From the NCBI GenBank assembly GCA_950097015.1, contig CATNEN010000041.1:2893501-2957500 (forward strand): a stretch of 64,000 nucleotides of DNA, written 5' to 3'. The DNA comes from Macrostomum hystrix. Lineage: Eukaryota; Platyhelminthes; Macrostomidae. Position numbers and translations under genes: made by a program. The notes below the pieces were generated by a model. It did no database searches and had not been told where the DNA came from. It saw nothing but the letters and a program-made list of their open reading frames with translations. Shown one piece after another: positions 34,042 through 46,880 of the stretch (position 1 is the first letter of the stretch; each line of letters begins with the position of its first letter).

Positions 34042-37000
34042 TCACAGTACAGGATTACGGAGAGGCTGTAGCACTGTGGGATCGGGCATTTTATGCACTG
34101 TGTACCTGAATACCTCAATACCGAGAATATACTCGTAGTTGGCCAGACTCTGTTCGGTAAAAGCAGAGGACTCCACATGCACACCGGATGAATTCACTAA
34201 GCTAAAGTTAGATAGAGCTGCATGCACTGCAAAAACACCATAGAACAACAGTGAAGGACATCTAAAAAGCAAAGCAGAGGTGCAGCTGCTGAATACCTGC
34301 AGCAGCAGCAGCAGTCGGGAGCAAACTGCTGCCGCTGGCTGAGCAGCGACCGAAGCTGCTCAAATCGAGAAATGCAAATTGCCTGGAGGGGCCGGCGCCG
34401 CCGCTGCTCACTGAAAGCAGATTTCGAGTGCGCGTGAAACTGGCAGAAATGCTGGCGCCCTCACCATCACCAGCCTAGCAGGCGGAAAGTTAAATCAGAC
34501 AGAAATTGGGGGACAGAATATGATAGACTGGGAATACTTTCCCCGTGAGGCATTGTCATCCAGCTTAACTTGGACACTTAACAGTTCAAGTGAGAACAGC
34601 ATTAGTAAAAGCATGCGTGATCTTAAACAAAAAAGCCATTTCAACGGGGCTTAAATTCGTTAGATGCAGCAACTACTGCCAAAAATTGAGCAATACAAAT
34701 TTAATGCATAGTTAAATATATATACTGACTAGCAAGCCATGGTTCAGTTAGGAAAAAAGTTAGTCAGGAAGATGCGGAAGATCCACTGAAGGCTCACGGA
34801 AGATGCGGAAGACCCGCTAAAGGCTCATAGAAGATGCGGAAGACCCGCTAAAGGCTCATGGAAGATGCGGAAGACCCGCTAAAGGCTCATGGAAGATGCG
34901 GAAGACCCTCTAAAGGCTCATGGAAGATGCGGAAGACCCGCTGAAGGCTCATGGAAGATGCGGAAGACCCGCTAAAGGCTCATGGAAGATGCGGAAGACC
35001 CGCTGAAGGCTCATGGAAGATGCGGAAGACCCGCTAAAGGCTCATGGAAGATGCGGAAGACCCGCTGAAGGCTCATAGAAGATGCGGAAGACCCGCTAAA
35101 GGCTCATGGAAGATGCGGAAGACCCGCTGAAGGCTCATGGAAGATGCGGAAGACCCGCTAAAGGCTCATGGAAGATGCGGAAGACCCGCTGAAGGCTCAT
35201 GGAAGATGCGGAAGACCCGCTAAAGGCTCATGGAAGATGCGGAAGACCCGCTAAAGGCTCATGGAAGATGCGGAAGACCCGCTAAAGGCTCATGGAAGAT
35301 GCGGAAGACCCTCTAAAGGCTCATGGAAGATGCAGAAGACCCGCTGAAGGCTCATGGAAGATGCGGAAGACCCGCTGAAGGCTCATGGAAGATGCGGAAG
35401 ACCCGCTAAAGGCTCATGGAAGATGCGGAAGACCCGCTAAAGGCTCATGGAAGATGCGGAAGACCCGCTAAAGGCTCATGGAAAGCGCTGCAGACCAGGT
35501 TAAGAAAGCCTGGTCCCAAAACACAGTCGCAGCAAAGCCTGATACCATGGCGATGGCAGTCAGCGGTGTAAATGCTTCCACCGTGAGTAAAAACCCTAAA
35601 ACACGAACATCAAAACAGCCGTCACCGAAGTCCAGGACCCTCTCTTCCCTCGCCTATAATCATGCTCACAGCCAAAGGGGTCGGTGAGGCCGCTGGAGTC
35701 CCAGTTGAACTGCACAGCTGAGCAGCTGTCAACAGGCGATGCCTCCACATCCTGCTCCAAGGGATCGGGCGGGACTGGCGCGTTTGCTTTCAGAATTGCT
35801 TCTGCATTCTTCAAATTCTGGAACCCATGCGGCATGCATTAGTAACTATGCAAACCGCTCAGTGTGAGTTCTAGTAAGGTGAGGTATAATTATATATATA
35901 GCCTATAAAGAGCAAGGGCACAACGTGCCATGCTGCAATCTCATAAGCAGGTAATCAGCGGTAACTAAAAAATTATATTGCAGACGCTTCGTTATGCAAT
36001 AATCAATACGGAAAGTTCGCCAAGTCAATAGACTCAGCATGTGCTCACCAGCAGTGCGGCGGGCGCTCCGCCACCGGACCTGCTGCTGTCCAGCGGCTGC
36101 TGCAAATAATAGGACTGTTGCTGCTGCTGCTGCTGCTGCTGAGCTGCCGGGCTCTGAGCGGAGCACAGGGCAGACTGGGTAGCTGGTCTCCGGCTAACCA
36201 GCTAAAACAGAATGCGATAAATTGAGGCCACAATGATTTGTGAGGCCGAATAGCTAACTTCAAAAAGTGCTGGGTATTGGAACTCACAACATTCTTGGCA
36301 TCAATGCGCATTGTACTGAGCAGGTCCTGGTAGAAGGCAGACTGGCTCCACTGGTACTTCACCGCCGGCGAGTTGTCCAAGTCCAGCAGGTTGCTCCACA
36401 CGTTCGCTGTGGCAGGGTGACTGCGGGCGTGGGATAGGGAGAGCGGCAGTGTGGGATGGGGAGAGCGGCAGTGTGGGATGGGGAGAGCGGCAGTGTGGGA
36501 TGGGGAGAGCGGCAGTGTGGGATGGGGAGAGCGGCAGTGTGGGATGGGGAGAGCTGCAGTGTGGGATGGGGAGAGCGGCAGTGTGGGATGGGGAGAGCTG
36601 CAGTGTGGGATGGGGAGAGCGGCAGTGTGGGATGGGGAGAGCGGCAGTGTGGGATGGGGAGAGCGGCAGTGTGGGATGGGGAGAGCTGCAGTGTGGGATG
36701 GGGAGAGCGGCAGTGTGGGATGGGGAGAGCTGCAGTGTGGGATGGGGAGAGCGGCAGTGTGGGATGGGGAGAGCTGCAGTGTGGGATGGGGAGAGCGGCA
36801 GTGTGGGATGGGGAGAGCGGCAGTGTGGGATGGGGAGAGCGGCAGTGTGGGATGGGGAGAGCTGCAGTGTGGGATGGGGAGAGCGGCAGTGTGGGATGGG
36901 GAGAGCTGCAGTGTGGGATGGGGAGAGCGGCGGTGTGGGATGGGGAGAGCTGCAGTGTGGGATGGGGAGAGCGGCAGTGTGGGATGGGGAGAGCTGCAGT

Positions 37001-38445
37001 GTGGGATGGGGAGAGCGGCAGTGTGGGATGGGGAGAGCGGCAGTGGGGGATGGGGAGAGCTGCAGTGTGGGATGGGGAGTGTGGGATCCCCTAACGCATT
37101 ACATGCAGAAGCGCAGAAGTGAGTAAAGAAAGTCCCAAAGCCAGGCAGATCCGAGGCGAACAGTTGACCCGAGCACCCCAGGTGAGTAAACCGAAAAAGC
37201 AGCTATAAAAAATGCAATCGAAATTTTTTTGTGAAATACTGGCGATACCAGTGAATGCAGTGGCAGACTTGCTTGTGCAGCCTGGAAGGTGCGGCAAAGA
37301 CTATCATTACAAAATAATAAACACCGAAATCTGTTCAGCAGTTCCCAGTCAAACCCAGCCTCACCTGTTCAGCAGTTCTCAGTCCAACCCAGCCTCACCT
37401 GTTCAGCAGTTCCCAGTCAAACCCAGCCTCACCTGTTCAGCAGTTCTCAGTCCAACCCAGCCTCACCTGCTCAGCAGTTCTCAGTCAAACCCAGCCTCAC
37501 CTGTTCAGCAGTTCTCAGTCCAACCCAGCCTCACCTGCTCAGCAGTTCTCAGTCAAACCCAGCCTCACCTGTTCAGCAGTTCTCAGTCCAACCCAGCCTC
37601 ACCTGTTCAGCAGTTCTCAGTCCAACCCAGCCTCACCTGTTCAGCAGTTCTCAGTCCAACCCAGCCTCACCTGTTAGCAGCGCGTGCCACGATGTCGCTG
37701 ACATCCTTCATCTGGCCAGGATTCTCGGCCCTCAGCAGGCTGCCCAGCACCGATTCGTCTATGGCCAAACCTGTCGCCTCAGACCCGGAACTCTCAGTCT
37801 CTCCAAATGCATCGTTGAGCAGCTTCTCCAGTGCCGAGCTCAGATCTGAGCACATCTTAGCCAGCTGCTGCTCCGGCGGCTGCCCCTGGGAGTCCGCAGA
37901 TGTCGCCGCTGCCGACTGGAAGTCTTCGAAGTCATCGAAATCATCGTCACCATCACCGTGGCCATGGCTTCCCCCTTCTGCTGAGGAAAGTTTTTCGGAA
38001 TTAGGGATAGGAATAGAGTTCTCAGGAGTCGAAGGAAGCTGCAAGTATATTTAATCAAACAAGCCTGAGTGTCACCATTATCCTCAGGTGCAGCCACGGT
38101 GGCGGATTCGCCGAAGTCGGCCCATTCGCTGGGCGGATTGCAGTCGGTCGAAGGCTCGTTGGAGAATGTAGCGAAGTTATCCGGCCAATCATCTGGAGCG
38201 ATGGTTGCTAGGCAGTTGCTGTCATTGCCATCCATGATAGGTGTGAGCTCAAGGAAGCTGCAATCATTGTCTTTGGTTGCTGGGCTAATTTTGTTGTTGC
38301 TTTGCTTGCCAACACCTGCCTCTAACTGTAGAATACTACCATTGGCTTTGACTGTTGGAAAATCTTCATGATTGGTTGCAAGGTGACCATTGCTGTTGCC
38401 TGGTGCTGCACAGTCTTGCAAATCACTAATTGTAGAGTCGCCCAT
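34042..38445 (-). CDS. AFTPH: Aftiphilin-like clathrin/AP-binding trafficking protein
   Basis: Exons on the minus strand: 38445-38076, 37980-37671, 36420-36288, 36201-36049, 35817-35670 and 34226-34042, total 1299 nt, about 432 residues with all phases consistent. Aftiphilin acts at the trans-Golgi network and endosomes with clathrin adaptors AP-1 and AP-2. Visible features: acidic WxxF/DxF-type adaptor motifs (PDDWPDNFATF, PSEWADFGES, DDFDDFEDFQSA), and the conserved clathrin-binding-box region with WSNLLDLDNSPAVKYQW, FYQDLLSTMRIDAKN and AVQFNWDSSGLTDPFG. There is a glutamine run of about nine in exon 4. The protein is about half the length of the human one. The last exon (ending KMPDPTVLQPLRNPVL) is the least certain. 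The start is 5 nt after a splice acceptor. Confidence 0.85.
34785..35480. repeat. 31-bp minisatellite in aftiphilin intron 5
   Basis: About 22 copies of a 31-bp unit with core GGAAGATGCGGAAGACCCGC followed by TAAAGGCTCAT or TGAAGGCTCAT. Confidence 0.95.
36430..37085. repeat. 22-bp minisatellite in aftiphilin intron 2
   Basis: About 30 copies of a 22-bp unit with core AGTGTGGGATGGGGAGAGCG, with GCGGC and GCTGC variants. Open in all three forward frames; not coding. Confidence 0.95.
37335..37675. repeat. 34-bp minisatellite with donor copies, aftiphilin intron 2
   Basis: About ten copies of a 34-bp unit with core CAGTTCTCAGTCCAACCCAG followed by CCTCACCTGTT. On the coding (minus) strand most units contain AACAGGTGAGG, the same as the exon 2 end and donor at 37671. 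Confidence 0.93.
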
Positions 38446-38450
38446 GCAGC

Positions 38451-40000
38451 CTGGAAAGAGAATGCTTGTATTGCAGTGGCATCAATATTATTACAATTTA
38501 ACCCTGGTCCCTGACCCAGCCTATCTTAACAAATTTAGAAGATATGATTATATACAAACTTAATGCTTTGGTTAAATGTTTTGGACAGTTTAAGTAATTA
38601 TTCAAAGCCTATATAAAGCACCATACTATCCACATAGTGACAGTCCAAAATTTGAGTCAGTCTAAGAAAAAGCAAAGATTTTTTAAAACATAATAAACAT
38701 ACGATTTTCTTGAAGCTGGATAAATGAGGTGCACTGTAGCATGCTATACATAGCAAGTTACATAAAATAATCATATATTATTGTTTGGCCTAATAAAAAT
38801 ATTATCAAACTGAAACATATAGTATATTAAATAAGCCATAAGACAGCCCTAGGCTATGCATAAATATACTTAGTCCTACTAGCAAAGCTATAGACCATAC
38901 ATTGCTTGTTATTTTTAAGTGCCACTATCCTGATTTAGTTGTAGGCTAGCTAAAGTTAGCATTTGTGTTCTTGGGACAACAATACCCAATTTTCATATTG
39001 GCCACAATATATGCTAGCATTTCCTTGATGCCCTCCCTCATTTAGCCACTTTGTGGTTAGTGCAGGGTGTGCTACTATTTATTTATTTATTATTATTATT
39101 ATCAATTTATTAAACTAGCTTTAGCAAGTGCCATTTTGAGTGTGTTTGATTCCTAAAAGCAATTTAGCTATAAAAAGCTAGGGGCCTAATATAGCTGGCT
39201 AAAATACCATACAAATTATAGCTATAGATAAAGGTTGGGCCTATTTAATTAATAAAATAAATGTCAATGTCAATGTAAATGGATTTGTTTCATAAATAAA
39301 CAAATAAAGTTTGCTAAAAAGTACTTCACATATGCCAGCTGACTACCGACAAGTACTCAACACAGAATGTGATGTTTACATGAAAAAAATTCAATTAGAT
39401 GCGAAGTCACTTCAGTTTTATAATTGTGAGCGCAAACTATTTCACACGAATTAATTATACAAGATATAATAATTAATTATACAAGATATAATGTCAATCT
39501 CCAAAGTTTTGAGAGAGTTCTTAGAAAACTTAAAATTGTTTAAATTAACTTCTGCAGTCGAAGATTATGACTATTCGTGCACAAAATTAGAGTCATTTAA
39601 AGCATAAAATAGTTTTTATTAATTGTACTAACCTTTTCTTGGACCCGTTTTTTTAAGCTTGCCGTTAATGTGATTAAGTTTGTTTTAATATAAGCTCACT
39701 TAAAACTTCTCATTTCTGTATTTTTTAACTGCTGAAAATATATGCATAAAAAATTAATTACGCGCATAAGATCTATGCTGCCTCTACCAGCTGCCCTTAC
39801 AAGTCAGTTATAACGCTTTGCTGATTGACACTTGGGTGCTGCAGATCTTTAAATTATATATTTTGTGTACATAAATAGCTGCTTCATCTCATACTTTTAG
39901 GTAAAAATATTACAAGTCTGCGTCCAGCAATCAACAAAGGAGATGCCTTCTCTATAAAGTCTTTTTTCGCTAGATAAAGTTATAGCATGCATGGTTGAAA
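38451..40000. other. AT-rich spacer between aftiphilin and IFT88
   Basis: Strongly AT-rich unique sequence with short A/T runs and a duplicated AATTATACAAGATATAAT near 39453-39493. No gene seen. Confidence 0.5.
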
Positions 40001-40015
40001 GCTTGTAGGTGAGCT

Positions 40016-40249
40016 GTGGATTTTGTGGAGCAGCTCCTGGCACCTCCTTTTGAGCTGCTCCTTTCAGACAGAGCTAGAAACAAGCAAGCAGTCTTTTTGT
40101 CACGTTGGTCGGACTTGGTCGAAGAGCTGAAAAAATGTAATTCCTTTATCAGAAAATTTTGTCTGGAAATTGATCCATGTTTTTTAGATAAACGGCATCC
40201 AGAAATTACTTTTATGAGTTCCGTTATTCGGTCATCAAACATGCCATGA
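40016..40249 (+). CDS. Possible short ORF or terminal exon, unknown
   Basis: Open frame of about 77 codons ending SSVIRSSNMP-stop, in otherwise AT-rich DNA. It has no ATG; it could begin after the acceptor-like GTGGAGCAG at 40033. The residue mix (FLSRWSDLVEELKKC) looks protein-like, but its base use does not match the GC3-rich genes nearby. Function unknown. Confidence 0.25.
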   Translation: MDFVEQLLAPPFELLLSDRARNKQAVFLSRWSDLVEELKKCNSFIRKFCLEIDPCFLDKRHPEITFMSSVIRSSNMP

Positions 40250-40747
40250 ATTTCTGATTTCAGTTTATCTGATTAAGAACATGAATTCATACAATATAAA
40301 TTAGTATTGTAATGTATTGTATTGATATAATTAATGAAAATCACATGAAGCATTCTCTTGAAGAGAAGCATTACAGCTCACACTGCAGTTACAGGTGAGG
40401 CGTAGAAGCAAAAGGAAAGACTTGCGTACAACACGCGTACAGAACTAATGGAGAGGCTGTTTTTGTTCGTCGCCATGGTGACTCTCCCTGCACCCGCCTG
40501 TCTCTCTTCTCTGCAGGGTGGCAACCCCAGTCCCATGTACATTCAGTGTTCATTGCAAGGCCCACGGTCAACCCCACTGTAGTTCTTTCGTCCAGCTCTC
40601 GGCTAAAAATTTGGCGCGCGCTTCAAACTAAGGAATTCCATGCAATTTTCTCCTGCACTGCCTCAAGCAGAGGGCCCGCAGACATTTACAGTTTGAGTCA
40701 TTTGTGAGCGTTAACATCCGCCTTATTCGCTTGATTCCTCAGCAGAG

Positions 40748-43431
40748 ATGAATCAGTTTGATGCCATGGAAGACGAGGACGATTTGTATGGCGGCTTCAA
40801 CGAGTACTCGGCCTTGAATACGGAGGAGATTCTCCGGGACGAGTCCGTGCAGCAGGCTGTGCGGACCAGCCACGGCAGGCGCGCCCCGAACCTCGCAGCC
40901 ACCGGAGCAGCCGGGAAGCCCCCGCCGACAGCCTCCCGGGCCGGCCTACGCACCGGCCAGGTGGGCGCCGCCGGCGGCACGGAGGCTCGCCCCATGACGG
41001 CCGTGCGGGCTGCCGGCTTCTCGCGCAACGCCCGCAAAGGCTCAGCCGGCGACATCCGGCCAGCGCCGCCGCTCGAGGCCAAGGCGGACAACAGTCCGGA
41101 GGAGAAGATCCGGGCGTTGGAGAAGGCGGTGGTGCAGCTGGTTGAGGAGTCCTGCCTGGCGCTGTCGCGCGGCGAGAAGGGCACGGCTCTGCAGAAGGCC
41201 AAGGAGGCGGCCAAGAAGGAGAAGGACCTGCTGCGCAAGCGGGAGGACCTGAGCAACACGGACCAGGCGAACATGGACCTGACCTACATGGTGCTGTTTA
41301 ACCTGGCCAACCAGTACCAGGCCAATGACATGTACCAGGAGGCTCTCAACGCCTATCAGGCCATTGTGAAGAACAAGATGTTCGCACACGCCGGCAGACT
41401 CAAGGTAAACATGGGCAACATCTACTTCAAGCAGAAGCAGTTCGCCAAGGCGATCAAGTTCTACAGGATGGCCTTGGACCAGATTCCAAACACACACAAG
41501 AGCCTGCGCATCAAGATCATGCAGAATATCGGCATCGCTTTCATCAAGATGGGCCAGGTGCACGACGCCATCACCTCATTCGAGCACATCATGCAGGAGC
41601 AGCCGGACTTCAAGACTGGCTTCAACCTTCTGCTATGCTACTACACTATCAATGAGAGGAACATGATGAAGATGGCCTTCACCAAGATGTTGTCCGTCGA
41701 CCTGAAGCTGGGCGATCCGGACCGCTACACGCTGGCCCCGAACAGCGACAGGCAGACGGAGCTCATCCAGGAAGTCATCCGCAATGACGACCTGCGGAAG
41801 GTGGAGATGGAGCGAGAGCAGGACGCTGAGCGTCGAATTAAGATGGCCGCCAAGATCATCGCGCCGGTGATAGACGAGAGCTTCTCCGACGGCTACGACT
41901 GGTGCATCGACCAAGTGAAGTCCTCCGCTTTCTTGAACATTGGCCACGACCTGGAGATCGACAAAGCCATGATGTTCCTGAAGCAGCGGGACTTCCATCA
42001 GGGCGAGGAGTCGCTCCACCGCAAGGCCATTGAGTCGCTGAAGTCATTCGAGAAGAAAGACACCCGTCTGGCCTCCGCAGCAGGTGTGAACCTGTCCTTC
42101 CTTCACTACCTGGAGGGCAATCTGCAGCAGGCTGACAAATACGCTGACCAGTCCCTACAAGCGGACAGGTACAACCCTGCCGCTCTGGTGAACAAGGGCA
42201 ACGTGTTCTACCAGCAGAAGGACTTCGAGCGTGCGCGGGACTTTTACAACGACGCGCTGAACAACGACAGTTCCTGCGTGGAGGCCCTGTACAACCTGGG
42301 CCTGGTCAACAAGCGGCTCGGCCGCATGGACGAGGCCTTGGACGCTTTCCAGAAGCTGCACACGATCTTCAAGAACTCCGCCCAGGTGATCTACCAGCTG
42401 GCCGATGTGTACGAGAAGATTGGGGAGCGGAACCAGGCGCAGGAGTGGTACTTGCAGCTCAATGGGATCCTGCCGACCGATCCCAAACTGTTGCAGCGGC
42501 TGGCAACCTTCTGCGAGGAGGAGGGCGACAAGTCGCAGGCCTTCTCCTACTACTACGACTCCTTCAGGTACTACCCGGCCAACCTCGACGTGAGTGCATC
42601 GGCTTTTGCTGTCTTATTTGGGTCATCAAAGCAAACAGTGCATGCGTAACATCTCGACATTTGCACTTATAAATGACACACCGTGAAATGAAAGAGTCCA
42701 GCAGGCTGAAAAATACAAAAAATATTTGCTTACTGTTCCGTAAAGCAGAAGAGAAGCAAAAACTTAGGAAAACTAGCGAATTCTGGGAGCGGAAAAATGC
42801 CAAGAATGCAGATAGGAAGATTCAGTCAATGATAGCTCGCTGCCATTGCCATCTCCAGGTGATCGAGTGGCTGGGCGCCTACTACATCGAGGCGCAGTTC
42901 TGCGAGAAGGCCATCAGCTACTTCGAGCGCGCCGCCATGATGCAGCCGGGCCAGGTGAAGTGGCCCCTGATGATCGCCAGCTGCCACAGGCGCAGCGGCA
43001 ACTACCAGGTGGCGCTAGAGACCTACAAGTCCGTCCACCGGCGCTTCCCTGACAACGTGGAGTGCCTGAAGTTCCTGGTGCGCATCAGCACCGACCTCGG
43101 CCTGGAGGAGGCCGCGGAGTACGCGGCCAAGCTGAAGAAGGCGGAGAAGAGCCAGGAGGCCCGCGAACAGCGGCAGGCCAGCGCCGGCCGGCGGAGCAGC
43201 GTCGTCGGCCAGGCCGGCAGCCGCGAGAACTCGGCCGGCGGCAGCGGCTACAGGCCCCAAGCGCAGATGCCGCCGCAGCCGCACCAGCGGCACCCGCTGC
43301 AGCAGCAGCCGAGCACCGACTACGAGGACCCGCTGGGCGCGGAGCGCGAGCGGCCCCGCACTGCGGCCAGGCGCGGCCCGGTGGACGAGTTCGCCGACGA
43401 GGAGCTGGACGACACCCTGCTGCCGGAGTGA
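40748..43431 (+). CDS. IFT88: Intraflagellar transport protein 88 (IFT88, TPR protein)
   Basis: Core subunit of the IFT-B complex that carries cargo along ciliary and flagellar microtubules; needed to build cilia. Two exons, 40748-42589 (614 codons, phase 0) and 42859-43431, give 804 residues, close to the vertebrate length (about 830). The N-terminus is acidic and disordered (DEDDLYGGFNEYSALNTEE), then tetratricopeptide repeats fill most of residues 170-680 (for example NLANQYQANDMYQEALNAY and LVNKGNVFYQQKDFERARDF). The C-terminus is a low-complexity Gln/Pro/Arg-rich tail ending in an acidic DEFADEELDDTLLPE. The second exon begins VIEWLGAYYIEAQFCEKA. The start is supported by an acceptor (TTCCTCAG) 5 nt upstream. 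The 269-nt intron lacks a minisatellite, unlike most introns in the window. Confidence 0.96.
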
Positions 43432-43785
43432 CGCACGCGGCGCGTCTGATCCTCCGCTTTTGAATGGCTTCAGACAATGCGGCTTTTAAAAGGACTTAAG
43501 TCACTTGCTTTAGCTCACTTCTTGATACAATTATCAAACTCTACTGAGCAATTTTGACGTATTTTGATATTATAAAAAAGGACAAATGAGAAATCGTAAT
43601 GTTTCTAACGCATGTAAAACGCATATGGTGTGCTTCAGATTCTTTCAGCTCCGTACAAAGTAAATTACTTCGTTAATTACTTTTGCTTTCGGCACAAGGC
43701 TCTGCTGACAATTAGCACTTCCACTGTCAAACTTAATTAATGTTTGCGAGTCAAAAAACTGAGCTTTAAAGGCTCAGGCAGTCCC
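43432..43785. other. IFT88 3' flank
   Basis: AT-rich non-coding sequence, likely the 3'UTR and end of the transcript. No clear AATAAA. Confidence 0.4.
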
Positions 43786-43789
43786 TGAT

Positions 43790-44905
43790 GAACCTATTCC
43801 AGTCACAGACACCCTTTTACCTACAGTCACAGACACCCTATTCCAGCCACAGACACCATATTCCAGTCACAGACACTCAATTCCAGTCACAGACACCATA
43901 TTCCAGTCACAGAAACCATATTCCAGTCACAGACACCCTATTCCAGTCACAGACACCCAATTCCAGTCACAGACACCCTATTCCAGTCCCAGACACTCAA
44001 TTCCAGTCACAGACACCCTATTCCAGTCACAGAAACCATATTCCAGTCACAGACACTCAATTCCAGGCACAGACACCCTATTCCAGTCGCAGACACCCTA
44101 TTCCAGTCACAGACACCCTATTCCAGTCACAGACACCATATTCCAGTCACAGACACTCAATTCCAGGCACAGACACCCTATTCCAGTCACAGACACCCTA
44201 TTCCAGTCACAGACACCTAATTACAGTCAGACACCCAATTACAGCCACAGACACCCTATTCCAGTTACAGACACCATATTCCAGTCACAGACACCCTATT
44301 CCAGCAGTCACAGACACCCTATTCCAGTCACAGACACCATATTCCAGTCACAGACACCTAATTACAGTCAGACACCCAATTACAGCCACAGACACCCTAT
44401 TCCAGTCACAGACACCATATTCCAGTCACAGACACCCTATTCCAGTCACAGACACCTAATTACAGTCAGACACCCAATTACAGCCACAGACACCCTATTC
44501 CAGTTACAGACACCATATTCCAGTCACAGACACCCTATTCCAGCAGTCACAGACACCCTATTCCAGTCACAGACACCATATTCCAGTCACAGACACCTAA
44601 TTACAGTCAGACACCCAATTACAGCCACAGACACCCTATTCCAGTCACAGACACCATATTCCAGTCACAGACACCATATTCCAGTCACAGACACTCAATT
44701 CCAGCCACAGACACCCTATTCCAGTCACAGACACCATATTCCAGTCACAGACACCCTATTCCAGTCACAGACACCCTATTCCAGTCACAGACACCCTATT
44801 CCAGTCACAGACACCCTATTCCAGTCACAGACACCATATTCCAGTCAGACACCTAATTACAGTCAGACACCCAATTACAGCCACAGACACCCTATTCCAG
44901 TCACC
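43790..44905. repeat. 20-bp minisatellite
   Basis: About 55 copies of CACAGACACCCTATTCCAGT, with shortened CAGTCAGACACCCAATTACA variants that recur together as higher-order blocks. Confidence 0.95.
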
Positions 44906-45229
44906 GGCGCTTCTCAGAGCCATCTCAGGGAGCTATTAATGAAACAGTAAAAGTAGCAGAGAGGAGGCAGTGCACTGATGTGTTTGGCAGTTTCATGTCC
45001 AGCATCTGGAAATCGGTGCAGTTGAAGGCTCGCACGCGTGTCTTCTTGGTGTACACGGTTAATGGGGCCATGAAGTGCTAGATGGAATTTCCGTGGGTGA
45101 TTTCGTGCTGTAGACCACTGAAGTGGCTTTTGCTTTCCTTGGGAGGCCGAATTCGATGAGCTTAATGACTCATTCTGTGAGTCTACACCTTGATTAAGAG
45201 CAGCTATGAGCTGAGATTTTCACAGTCTG

Positions 45230-46025
45230 CTAAGACTATTGTGCAGCAATGCTTAGTCTCACATGAGTCCGCAAAGAACATTGAGTAGCAATGCTGAGTC
45301 TCACATGAGTCCGCAAAGAACATTGAGTAGCAATGCTGTGTCTCACATGAGTCCGCAAAGAACATTGAGTAGCAATGCTGTGTCTCACATGAGTCCGCCA
45401 AGAACATTGAGCAGCAATGCTTAGTCTCACATGAGTCCGCTAAGAACATTGAGTAGCAATGCTGAGTCTCACATGAGTCCGCAAAGAACATTGAGTAGCA
45501 ATGCTGAGTCTCACATGAGTCCGCAAAGAACATTGAGCAGCAATGCTTAGTCTCACATGAGTCCGCAAAGAACATTGAGTAGCAATGCTGAGTCTCACAT
45601 GAGTCCGCTAAGAACATTGAGTAGCAATGCTGAGTCTCACATGAGTCCGCTAAGAACATTGAGTAGCAATGCTGAGTCTCACATGAGTCCGCTAAGAACA
45701 TTGAGCAGCAATGCTTAGTCTCACATGAGTCCGCTAAGAACATTGAGCAGCAATGCTTAGTCTCACATGAGTCCGCTAAGAACATTGAGCAGCAATGCTT
45801 AGTCTCACATGAGTCCGCTAAGAACATTGAGCAGCAATGCTTAGTCTCACATGAGTCCGCTAAGAACATTGAGCAGCAATGCTTAGTCTCACATGAGTCC
45901 GCTAAGATCATTGAGCAGCAATGCTTAGTCTCACATGAGTCCGCTAAGATCATTGAGCAGCAATGCTTAGTCTCACATGAGTCCGCTAAGAACATTAAGC
46001 AACAATGCTTAGTCTCGCATCTTCG
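45230..46025. repeat. 42-bp satellite with an open cysteine-rich frame
   Basis: About 19 copies of a 42-bp unit with core GAACATTGAGCAGCAATGCT. On the minus strand one frame is open for 276 codons and reads SCETKHCCSMFLAD repeatedly. Since 42 is divisible by three, openness is expected. I treat it as a satellite and not as a gene. Confidence 0.9.
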
Positions 46026-46480
46026 CCGTAACATGTTTAGTAAGAAAAAGCCAGGACGACTGCACAGTCAAACAAACTAGTCCAAGTTGCTGCTGACTCA
46101 ATGGAATACTTGGCCGAATAGCAAAATAGCTTGGTCACCAGGCACTGGCTGTATTTGTCTGTGTGAGAAGCATTACTCAGAGCTAATTCGGCAAATTCAT
46201 AGAAAATAGACTGCATCAGAAAATGCGCAGCCATGAAGCCCGGCTGACAGTCTCTCTGAGCAGCTGGGAGAAAACACAATGTAAAAGTGCAACCGGCGGC
46301 CTCTGGATTAGCGGAGTTGGGGAGAATAGACAGTCACATATTGGCCAGACTTGCAGTGCGAATTCATTAGACAAAGCACTAGCATTGTTCTTTTAGCTCG
46401 TAATTAGAAACATCTACATTGTCAACACAATACGAGCTAATACAGGACACAAGATATACTTCATTCAAATCTATTCAGGC
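46026..46480. other. Spacer
   Basis: Unique sequence between two repeat arrays, no gene seen. Confidence 0.4.
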
Positions 46481-46865
46481 CATCCAAAAACTGTTCAGGC
46501 CGTCTCAGAACTATTCAGGTCCCACCATAACTATTCAGGCCCTCTGAGAACTATTCAGGCCCTCTGAGAACTATTCAGGCCCTCTGAGAACTATTCAGGC
46601 CATCTGAGAACTATTCAGGCCCTCTGAGAACTATTCAGGCCATCTGAGAACTATTCAGGCCCTCTGAGAACTATTCAGGCCATCTGAGAACTATTCAGGC
46701 CCTCTGAGAACTATTCAGGCCATCTGAGAACTATTCAGGCCCTCTGAGAACTATTCAGGCCATATGAGAACTATTCAGGCCATCTGAGAACTATTCAGGC
46801 CATATGAGAACTATTCAGGCCATCTGAGAACTATTCAGGCCATCTGAGAACTATTCAGGCCATCT
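46480..46865. repeat. 20-bp minisatellite downstream of RABGGTB
   Basis: About 19 copies of CTCTGAGAACTATTCAGGCC, alternating with CATCTGAGAACT. It ends 16 bp from the RABGGTB stop codon. Confidence 0.95.
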
Positions 46866-46880
46866 TCTAAAACTCATCCC

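Noticed and set aside
35494-35582. Globin A-helix, because of MTPADQVKKAW
   Set aside because: The resemblance stops after a few residues; the next residues do not fit the globin B-C helices.
36449-37126. Three overlapping ORFs of over 210 codons
   Set aside because: All three forward frames are open across a 22-bp repeat, a sign of repetition and not coding.
40753-41563. Antisense ORFs within IFT88, laminin and the ATPase
   Set aside because: Shadows of strongly GC3-biased genes on the other strand.
45204-46034. 276-codon cysteine-rich repeat protein on the minus strand
   Set aside because: It is the open frame of a 42-bp satellite. No start context, no unique domain, and the same behaviour is seen in many other arrays here.
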